Assembly: GCA_016763955.1 (NCBI GenBank)
Contig: JAESSU010000124.1
Coordinates: forward strand, 1 to 9,879
DNA length: 9,879 nt
Reading direction: 5' to 3'
Source: Phycisphaeraceae bacterium
GTDB taxonomy: Bacteria > Planctomycetota > Phycisphaerae > Phycisphaerales > Phycisphaeraceae
In this document: in pieces, positions 1 through 5,290 of the stretch
Layout of the letters: each line of letters begins with the position of its first letter
How positions within the stretch are numbered: position 1 is the stretch's first letter
Notes under the pieces: generated by a model
What the model saw: only the letters and a program-made list of their open reading frames with translations
Database searches by the model: none
Told to the model about the DNA's origin: nothing
Translations under genes and position numbers: made by a program

Positions 1-1
1 A

Positions 2-400
2 AAAACCAAAAAAAATAATGACCAGAAGGCAATCAAAAAGGAGGCCACGCGGAAAGTAACAGAGACTGCGGCAAGTCCCGTTCCCGCAAAGCCTGTGGCA
101 AAGACGACAAAAAAAACAGTGACTAAGAAAGTCGTAAAAAAAGCTGTAACCCAAAAAGCCGTCACAAAAAAAGCTGCCGCTAAGAAAACGGACACTAAAA
201 AGGCAGCCCCCAAAAAGGTCAGCAAGAAAGTCAGCAAAAAAGTGATCGCTAAGAAACCTGTGGTCAATCATGCCCATCCAACTTTTGACGAGATTGCAAC
301 TCGTGCTTATGAGATATGGGTCCGCAAAGGCCGCCCCTATGGACATGATGCTCAAAACTGGAGCGAAGCTGAAGCTCAACTACTTGCCGAGCGAAAGTAA
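2..400 (+). CDS. Lys/Ala-rich histone H1-like protein with C-terminal DUF2934 domain (5' end outside window)
   Basis: The frame is open from base 2 with no stop, and the Lys-rich composition continues upstream of the GTG at 95. The true start is therefore probably left of the window and the gene is 5'-partial here. The visible part is a basic low-complexity tail rich in KK pairs spaced by Ala, Val and Thr, like bacterial histone-H1-like proteins. About 42 final residues match the DUF2934 pattern (AYEIWVRKGRPYGHD, then NWSEAEAQLL). DUF2934 is a short domain of unknown function, often found on small proteins. The basic tail suggests nucleic-acid binding at the nucleoid, which is inference. It ends in TAA and converges on the OsmC gene. 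A GTG start at 95 (101 residues) is possible but has no good Shine-Dalgarno close by; the AAGGAGG-like stretch near 38-44 is about 50 bases too far upstream. Confidence 0.7.
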   Translation, partial: KTKKNNDQKAIKKEATRKVTETAASPVPAKPVAKTTKKTVTKKVVKKAVTQKAVTKKAAAKKTDTKKAAPKKVSKKVSKKVIAKKPVVNHAHPTFDEIATRAYEIWVRKGRPYGHDAQNWSEAEAQLLAERK

Positions 401-459
401 GTCATCCCAGCCTTGCCCAAAATGACATCCACTTGTGATTCAATGGTGGTTTGAGATAT

Positions 460-508
460 AAAAAAAACAGCCCCTGAACATTAGATTGTCCAAGGGCTGT
501 TACTTTTT
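460..508. terminator. Bidirectional intrinsic terminator between convergent genes
   Basis: An 8-bp perfect stem, AACAGCCC (466-473) with GGGCTGTT (494-501), encloses a 20-base loop. On the - strand the stem is followed by eight T (A460-467 on +), a strong U-tract that would end the OsmC transcript. On the + strand it is followed by TACTTTTT, a weaker tract that would end the DUF2934 transcript. The position between two convergent stop codons fits this use. Confidence 0.75.
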
Positions 509-567
509 AGCAACACTTAAAACGGTGGATTAAATCCAAGTTTCAATGCAATGCTTTTGATGGTTTA

Positions 568-993
568 TTAGCCAACGTGCTTAGCATCTAGGGTAATTTC
601 TGCATTCAAAGCTTTGCTAATGGGACAGCCGGCCTTGGCCTTTTGGGCACATTCAATCACGGTTACGGTGTCTGCACCAGAAGCGGTGATGGTGCTCTCT
701 AGGTGAATGGTGGTGATGCAAAACGCACCTTCAACATTTTCAAGACTCACCGTCGCGGTGGTATTAATCGACTCAGCAACAATGTCTGACAAGCCCAAAA
801 TTTTGGACAATGCCATGGAGAAGCAACCCGCGTGTGCTGCTGCGACGAGTTCTTCGGGGTTGGTACCAATACCATCTTCAAAGCGGGTGCTAAAGGAATA
901 CTGTGTATCCTTAAGAACGCCACTGTCGGAGGTCAATGCGCCCTTGCCGTCTTTAAGACCGCCGGACCAAGCTGCTGATGCTTTACGTTTCAT
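568..993 (-). CDS. osmC: OsmC-family organic hydroperoxide peroxidase
   Basis: This 141-residue protein has the full length of an OsmC/Ohr peroxidase. These enzymes reduce organic hydroperoxides in the cytoplasm using two reactive cysteines. The peroxidatic Cys57 lies in [12 protein letters not shown] and the resolving Cys123 in [11 protein letters not shown], both in the expected contexts. The N-terminal FSTRFEDG supplies the conserved Arg37 near the active site, followed by the family motif [11 protein letters not shown]. That motif favours the OsmC branch over Ohr. The ATG at 993 is preceded by CAGGAG (1002-1007) eight bases upstream, so the start is well supported. A sigma70-like promoter lies about 70 bases further upstream. 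The gene stands alone and ends at a strong terminator. Stress induction is typical of the family but cannot be read from the sequence. Confidence 0.92.
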   Translation of the reverse strand: MKRKASAAWSGGLKDGKGALTSDSGVLKDTQYSFSTRFEDGIGTNPEELVAAAHAGCFSMALSKILGLSDIVAESINTTATVSLENVEGAFCITTIHLESTITASGADTVTVIECAQKAKAGCPISKALNAEITLDAKHVG

Positions 994-1064
994 ATCAAAG
1001 GCTCCTGTTGGGTTTTTACCTGCTATTTCTAAGCAGAAAATTGGAAGGTGAGATCAGGATACAA

Positions 1065-1094
1065 ATAGTAAACATTCTTACCGACTCTTGCCAA
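1065..1094 (-). promoter_or_regulatory. Probable sigma70-type promoter of the OsmC gene
   Basis: Read on the - strand, TTGGCA (1094-1089) and TACTAT (1070-1065) are separated by 18 bases, close to the housekeeping consensus. The predicted start near 1058 would give a leader of roughly 65 bases before the ATG at 993. Confidence 0.45.
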
Positions 1095-1274
1095 TGGCCT
1101 GATGTTTTTAATCTTAAATGTGCATAAGTTCTAGCTTGAATTTAATGCCTTGCCTGCGAGCTTTTATATCAGACAAACAAGCCTTTATGTCCCGTCTTAA
1201 ACACTTTGAGTGACTCGACGCAAAGGCCCAAAATCCTCTTACTGAACATGGGGTAAAAACACAACAATAAAAAG

Positions 1275-1284
1275 TTGATATAAT
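1275..1284 (+). promoter_or_regulatory. Extended -10 promoter for the DUF4914 gene
   Basis: TGATATAAT at 1276-1284 is an exact extended -10 element (TGnTATAAT). No good -35 is visible around 1256-1261, which is usual for extended -10 promoters. Transcription would start near 1291, giving a leader of about 170 bases before the ATG at 1463. A second possible -35, TTGACA at 1386-1391, has only poorly spaced -10 candidates downstream. Confidence 0.5.
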
Positions 1285-1294
1285 GCATAAAACT

Positions 1295-1376
1295 TTCGAG
1301 AATCCGCAAAATCAGAAAGTAACATCAAATTGCCCACAAAACTAGGGGTGTTTTTGATTCATTTTTGATTCTCGAA
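1295..1376 (+). repeat. Inverted repeat plus tandem 11-bp-period repeat in the DUF4914 leader
   Basis: TTCGAGAATC (1295-1304) and GATTCTCGAA (1367-1376) form a perfect 10-bp inverted repeat with a 62-base interval. Just before and overlapping the right arm, TTTTTGATTC occurs twice (1351-1360 and 1362-1371), separated by a single A. That gives an 11-base period, close to one DNA turn. The left arm begins at the predicted transcription start. The layout could be a set of operator sites, or an RNA stem closing the first 80 bases of the leader. No known riboswitch class was recognised. Confidence 0.55.
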
Positions 1377-1408
1377 GGACACAAATTGACAAAAAAAATC
1401 ACAGATAC

Positions 1409-1436
1409 TGGCTACTTTCACTTTGTTGTGTAGCCA
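1409..1436 (+). promoter_or_regulatory. Leader hairpin just upstream of the DUF4914 ribosome-binding site
   Basis: TGGCTAC (1409-1415) pairs perfectly with GTAGCCA (1430-1436) around a 14-base loop. It ends 12 bases before the Shine-Dalgarno-like AAGGTGA (1449-1455), which sits 7 bases ahead of the ATG at 1463. There is no U-tract after the stem, so it is not an intrinsic terminator. It may affect translation or mRNA stability. Confidence 0.4.
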
Positions 1437-1462
1437 ACATATCCCTAAAAGGTGAATTCCAA

Positions 1463-3355
1463 ATGAGTGTTATTCCGTTCCCGATTCCTGCTGATCTAAG
1501 TGAGATCGTTGAAAATTGTCCTTCTTGCATTGTGGCTCAATCACTTGAGCAATTGTGTGATTTATCCATTCGAGATGCAGATGAAACAGGCTGGCATACG
1601 GTGGCTTACGATGTGCCTGGCAAAGGCAGCATTGCTGAAGCGAAGGTCTGTAAGGTCACCAACGGTTATGCCGCAAATTACTTTGAACCTTACATGCGTC
1701 GCCGCGACCCAGACTGCATGGTGATCGGCGACAACATGCCGACCAACAAAATGCGTTTTGACAAACGTTTTGGACAGCCGTTTGACACGCTTCGTCAAGA
1801 AACATTTCAATGGCTTAAGACTCAGGAACTTGTGATCATCCCATTTGCTGCGGGCAATCCAGGTCATGGCCTGCATGCCGTAGCTGTGGTGCCTGCCAAT
1901 GCTGCTTTTTTTGCACTTGGACTCGCCATGCTTCAAGGTCTGATCACGCCTGAAAACATGCCCAAAGATTTTAACCCCAAGGCCGTGGTCTACGTCGCCC
2001 CCCCCTTTCGTCATACACACTTTGAGGGCAAACAACTCGTCGTACACAACCGCACCGAAGGACTACACGAACTCTATAGCTACAACCTCTATCCAGGCCC
2101 TTCTGCAAAGAAGGGTGTCTACGGCATGCTCCTTAACGCAGGTGAAAAAGAAGACTGGCTAACTGCTCATTGCTCCACCGTGCAAATTGTCACCCCCTAC
2201 GACAACAAAACCGTCATCATGCATGAAGGTGCTTCAGGCGGAGGCAAAAGTGAAATGATCGAAGCGGTTCATCGTGAACGGGACGGCTCATTACTGATTG
2301 GCAAAAATGTCGTCAATGACGAACGCCGTCATGTGATCTTGCCCCGCACTTGTAAACTGTGTCCCGTCACGGATGATATGGCCTTATGCCATCCCTCAAT
2401 TCAAAATGATGATGGACGGTTGCAATTAATGGACGCAGAAGACTCATGGTTCCTGCGCGTTAACCATATCGAAGCCTACGCAACAGACCCAGACTTAGAA
2501 CGTGTCACCATTGATCCGCCGTGTCCATTACTGTTCTTAAATATCAAAGCCGTCCCAGGCGGAACGGCTCTAATCTGGCAGCACATTGAAGATGAGCCAG
2601 GCAAACCCTGCCCTAATCCACGTGTGATTGTACCGCGTGAAATTGTTCCCAATATCATCAACGGCTCAGTCAACGTCGACATCCGCAGCTTTGGTGTTCG
2701 CTGCCCACCGTGTACGCGTGAAAATCCAACCTATGGCATCCTAGGGATGTGCCACATCCTCCCACCGGCCCTTGCATGGCTATGGCGACTCGTCGCACCC
2801 CGTGGCCATGGCAATCCATCCATTGTTGAAACACAAGGCATGGCTTCCGAAGGCGTGGGCTCCTATTGGCCCTTTGCAACAGGCCGACGCGTCGACCAAG
2901 CAAACCTAATGCTCGAACAGATCATTCACACACCCAAGGTTCGGTATGTCTTACTTCCTAACCAGCACGTGGGCGCATGGGAAGTTAGCTTTATGCCCCA
3001 ATGGATCGTACGCGAATACCTCGCTCGACGCGGTAGCGCACCGTTTTCACCGGGCATGCTAGATGAAGCCCGATGCCCACTGCTAGGCTACACCTTGCAC
3101 AAGCTCATGGTCGAAGGCCAGACCATCGGCTCATGGTTCCTACGTGTCGAAACACAGCCTGAAGTCGGTGAAGAAGCCTATGACCAAGGCGCACAAATTC
3201 TCAACGAATTTTTCGCTAAAGAACTAAACAAATTTGATGATCCTGATCTTGCGCCTCTCGGTCAGAAAATCATTCAATGCTTCCGTAACGGAGGCAATAT
3301 TGAAGACTACAGTCGTCTGATCAACAGCCCTCCCATTGTCGATGAAAACGCTTAA
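1463..3355 (+). CDS. DUF4914 family protein, putative PEPCK/HprK-fold P-loop protein
   Basis: This 630-residue soluble protein, with no signal peptide or membrane segment, matches the uncharacterised DUF4914 family over its full length. The reaction is unknown. Residues 256-263 (GASGGGKS, followed by EM) form a P-loop close to those of HPr kinase and ATP-type PEP carboxykinase. TDD at 303-305 resembles their second metal-binding motif. NPRVIVPREIVPNI (385-398) resembles the PEPCK block around the catalytic Arg, putting Arg387 in that role. These similarities are read by eye; a kinase or phosphotransferase activity is inference. Three CxxC pairs (19-22, 297-300, 414-417) could bind a metal; the second lies in an insert between the P-loop and TDD. 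The ATG has AAGGTGA 7 bases upstream. A run of eight C at 1998-2005 encodes Ala-Pro-Pro and is a slippage-prone spot. The gene appears monocistronic, with a long structured leader and a 650-base gap after it. Confidence 0.85.
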   Translation: MSVIPFPIPADLSEIVENCPSCIVAQSLEQLCDLSIRDADETGWHTVAYDVPGKGSIAEAKVCKVTNGYAANYFEPYMRRRDPDCMVIGDNMPTNKMRFDKRFGQPFDTLRQETFQWLKTQELVIIPFAAGNPGHGLHAVAVVPANAAFFALGLAMLQGLITPENMPKDFNPKAVVYVAPPFRHTHFEGKQLVVHNRTEGLHELYSYNLYPGPSAKKGVYGMLLNAGEKEDWLTAHCSTVQIVTPYDNKTVIMHEGASGGGKSEMIEAVHRERDGSLLIGKNVVNDERRHVILPRTCKLCPVTDDMALCHPSIQNDDGRLQLMDAEDSWFLRVNHIEAYATDPDLERVTIDPPCPLLFLNIKAVPGGTALIWQHIEDEPGKPCPNPRVIVPREIVPNIINGSVNVDIRSFGVRCPPCTRENPTYGILGMCHILPPALAWLWRLVAPRGHGNPSIVETQGMASEGVGSYWPFATGRRVDQANLMLEQIIHTPKVRYVLLPNQHVGAWEVSFMPQWIVREYLARRGSAPFSPGMLDEARCPLLGYTLHKLMVEGQTIGSWFLRVETQPEVGEEAYDQGAQILNEFFAKELNKFDDPDLAPLGQKIIQCFRNGGNIEDYSRLINSPPIVDENA

Positions 3356-3406
3356 CCCAAATACCTAAAGTATTAGCGGTATTGGACACCATTATGACCC
3401 GCAAGC

Positions 3407-3463
3407 TGGGGCGGCCACCCTTTCTCTTTATCTATTGTGATACAGACAAAAGTTGCCGCCCCA
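3407..3463. repeat. GC-rich 9-bp inverted repeat
   Basis: TGGGGCGGC (3407-3415) and GCCGCCCCA (3455-3463) are perfect reverse complements with 39 bases between them. No T-run follows, so it is not a classical terminator. It could form the 3' end structure of the DUF4914 mRNA or mark the edges of a small insertion. Confidence 0.5.
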
Positions 3464-3484
3464 AACTTCGTTCTAGTAGTTCAT

Positions 3485-3670
3485 TGCAGCTGATTAGTAT
3501 TGGATCACGATCAGTATCGCTGCAGGAAATAGCTGCGACACTTCCGGGGGGGTGTCGCTGATGCATTGCAAGATGCAATAAGGCTCTAGCCTGCACAATA
3601 CCCCCTGTGATTGATGCCCACAGACCAAATCCTAGGGCCCAAAACGCCCATTTGGCGCTTTTATAATTTA
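3485..3670 (+). ncRNA. Candidate structured RNA: consecutive hairpins ending in a terminator-like stem
   Basis: Several perfect stems follow each other: TGCAGC/GCTGCA (3485-3490, 3519-3524), GCGACAC/GTGTCGC (3535-3541, 3552-3558), ATTGCA/TGCAAT (3565-3570, 3574-3579) and CTGTG/CACAG (3605-3609, 3619-3623). A short CGCC/GGCG stem then leads into CTTTTATAATTT, which resembles a weak terminator. This density of stems in about 180 bases is unusual for spacer DNA. No clear promoter was found and no RNA family was recognised. It may instead be the decayed remains of a repeat element. Confidence 0.25.
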
Positions 3671-3760
3671 AATTAAAAAATTTTTTTACGCCCTACCATT
3701 CGCTAAAACGACCTCCAACACAAAACAGTGACTCATAAAAACGCTTGCAAAGCCTAAAAA

Positions 3761-3774
3761 TACAAACGTTTGTA
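3761..3774. promoter_or_regulatory. Perfect 14-bp palindrome, LacI/GalR-type operator candidate
   Basis: TACAAACGTTTGTA is identical to its reverse complement. The AAACGTTT core with a central CG is the typical shape of operators of the LacI/GalR family, which often control sugar genes. It lies 233 bases ahead of the Gfo/Idh/MocA start and 85 bases ahead of the predicted -35, so it does not overlap the promoter proposed here. No regulator gene is in the window. Confidence 0.5.
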
Positions 3775-3859
3775 AGAATTAAGCATTATTCTCATCTTGC
3801 CGATGTTTATCGAATCAATCAAGCCGTTAATTCGTGACGAGAAAAAACGCACTACCCCA

Positions 3860-3887
3860 TTGGCATTTGGAATTATTTGCATACAAT
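3860..3887 (+). promoter_or_regulatory. Probable promoter of the Gfo/Idh/MocA oxidoreductase gene
   Basis: TTGGCA (3860-3865) and TACAAT (3882-3887) are spaced by 16 bases, close to the sigma70 consensus. Transcription would begin near 3894, giving a leader of about 114 bases that contains a two-part stem. Confidence 0.45.
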
Positions 3888-4007
3888 AGGATGTTTTACC
3901 AATTTATTTACCGGTTGAACGATTGGATATGTCAGGCAAGTTTCGTGATGTACAGATACATTTAAACCCGTATCTCTGCCTAAGCCAGTCACTGTATTGG
4001 AGTTGTT

Positions 4008-5048
4008 ATGAAAACTTTTAAAATTGGGTTAATGGGATGTGGCATGATCGCCTCCTATGGTCACCTTCCGGCGATCATGGAAACCGACGGCCTTACGATT
4101 CATGCACTGTATGATCCCAACGAACAAAGCCTCCAACATGAGGCCCGCCGATATAGTGTCCCCCATGCCTATTCTGATCTGGATGCTTTTTTTGCCAGTG
4201 GCATTGACGCGGTTGTCATCTGCTCACCTGCCCCTTCGCATTTGCAAAATTTCATCGATGTCGCAGCGCATAATTTGCCAATCCTCTGTGAAAAGCCATT
4301 AGCCATGGATGCAGAAGAAGGCCAGACAATGATCCAGATTATGGAAGATCAGGATTTAATGGTCGCGGTTGGATTTTGCTATCGCTTTAGCCCTTGTGCT
4401 CTAAAAATCAAAGAACTGATCCAACAAGATGCCATCGGTGATGTGCGCTCTATGCGACTGATCTACAACTGGGATTGCCATGGCAAGTATTACAAACCTG
4501 ACCCGCTAAACCAACCGGATTTTTGGATTGAAGACCCCCGGCGGCGTGGTCGTATGGATGAAGGGGGCCCCATGGTGGATTGTGGCACGCACCAGATCGA
4601 CCTTGCCCGCTGGTGGACTCAATCCAATGTCTCACGTTTTCAAAGTCATGCAGCCTGGGTCGATGATTATGAAGCGCCCGATCATGTCTGGGTTCACATG
4701 GACCATGACAATAGCGCACACACCATGGTCGAAATGAGCTACTCTTTTGGGCATACCACCAAAGACCGCATTAGTCATTTCCTGTATGAAATCATTGGCA
4801 CCAAGGGCATGATCCGATACGACCGGAACTTCTCACACTTTGAGCTTCGCAATGAGCATGGCACCTATCAACTCGAATACCACGAAGAGAAAAACTTCCA
4901 TGGCATGTATGAAGCCTTCTACGAGGCTTTATCAACAGGTGAACTGGGGAATCTCTGTAGTGTAGAAGATGCTTTGGAAGTCACACGCATCGCGCGAACT
5001 GCCACGACGAATTTGATTGAAAATCGTCATGGACTAAGCGTTGTGTAA
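4008..5048 (+). CDS. Gfo/Idh/MocA family NAD(P)-dependent oxidoreductase
   Basis: This 346-residue protein has the normal length and layout of the family: an N-terminal Rossmann NAD(P) domain and a C-terminal alpha/beta substrate domain. Visible motifs are the dinucleotide loop GCGMIA (10-15), CEKPLA with the catalytic Lys96, and DCGTHQID giving the Asp191/His195 pair used in catalysis. Such enzymes oxidise or reduce sugars, inositols and related polyols in the cytoplasm, but the substrate cannot be read from sequence. There is no twin-arginine signal, unlike many planctomycete relatives. The ATG has GGAG (3999-4002) 5 bases upstream. The gene stands alone on its strand behind its own promoter, with a LacI-type palindrome further up, which would suit sugar-dependent control. 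It converges on the RibBA gene. Confidence 0.9.
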   Translation: MKTFKIGLMGCGMIASYGHLPAIMETDGLTIHALYDPNEQSLQHEARRYSVPHAYSDLDAFFASGIDAVVICSPAPSHLQNFIDVAAHNLPILCEKPLAMDAEEGQTMIQIMEDQDLMVAVGFCYRFSPCALKIKELIQQDAIGDVRSMRLIYNWDCHGKYYKPDPLNQPDFWIEDPRRRGRMDEGGPMVDCGTHQIDLARWWTQSNVSRFQSHAAWVDDYEAPDHVWVHMDHDNSAHTMVEMSYSFGHTTKDRISHFLYEIIGTKGMIRYDRNFSHFELRNEHGTYQLEYHEEKNFHGMYEAFYEALSTGELGNLCSVEDALEVTRIARTATTNLIENRHGLSVV

Positions 5049-5078
5049 TCATACTTTCGCAAACCAGAAGGCATTTTC

Positions 5079-5255
5079 ACCGCCAAACCCCCGGATCGCT
5101 AAGGACGCTAATTCCCAAGGCAAAGATCAATGCAATAACATTTTTTACCACAAAGGTCACAGAGTTTTTAAAACAGAGATAAAACAAGATCATTATTTTA
5201 AAATCTTGTCGTAAAACTCTGTCTTGAAACGGGGTGTTTGGGGTGCCTTGGCGGT
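5079..5255. repeat. Nested inverted-repeat element, probable dispersed intergenic repeat (MITE-like)
   Basis: ACCGCCAA (5079-5086) is inverted as TTGGCGGT (5248-5255), and CCAAGGCA (5115-5122) as TGCCTTGG (5244-5251). Inside lie CAGAGTTTT (5160-5168) with AAAACTCTG (5213-5221), and ACAAGAT (5184-5190) with ATCTTGT (5203-5209). The ends and the ACCACAAAGG-type segment at 5147-5156 recall a style of intergenic repeat I associate with environmental bacteria including planctomycetes; that is memory, not a search. It fills the gap between two convergent genes and could also act as a terminator for both, although no strong U-tract is present. Confidence 0.55.
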
Positions 5256-5290
5256 AAAAATTATTTTAACATCAAATCGTGCGTCGTCTA

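Larger units (their letters stand above)
3356..4007. other. 652-base intergenic region rich in inverted repeats
   Basis: No convincing gene is seen here. The region holds a GC-rich 9-bp inverted repeat (3407-3463), a cluster of small hairpins (3485-3660), an A/T-only stretch (3660-3687), a 14-bp palindrome (3761-3774), and a promoter plus leader for the downstream oxidoreductase. The leader contains a hairpin, AGATAC (3954-3959) with GTATCT (3970-3975), flanked by AGGCA (3934-3938) and TGCCT (3977-3981) that could extend it. A weak hairpin, AATAC/GTATT, lies at 3360-3374 right after the DUF4914 stop. Confidence 0.7.

Noticed and set aside
18..59. Short ATG frame of 13 codons at the window start
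   Set aside because: It overlaps the open, Lys-rich DUF2934 frame in another phase and is too short to support.
707..1051. 114-codon frame on the + strand
   Set aside because: It lies opposite the well-supported OsmC gene and is a shadow frame.
1351..1371. CRISPR-like repeat
   Set aside because: Only two 10-base copies separated by one base; no spacers.
1562..2047. 161-codon frame on the - strand inside the DUF4914 gene
   Set aside because: The product has no recognisable domain and the opposite strand carries a clear family member; shadow frame.
1463..3355. Naming the DUF4914 protein HPr kinase or PEP carboxykinase outright
   Set aside because: Only short motifs match, the spacing between P-loop and DD differs, and most of the 630 residues do not resemble either enzyme.
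3394..3561. 55-codon open frame on the + strand in the intergenic region
   Set aside because: It has no Shine-Dalgarno, runs through several hairpins, and the product resembles nothing I recognise; chance reading is more likely.
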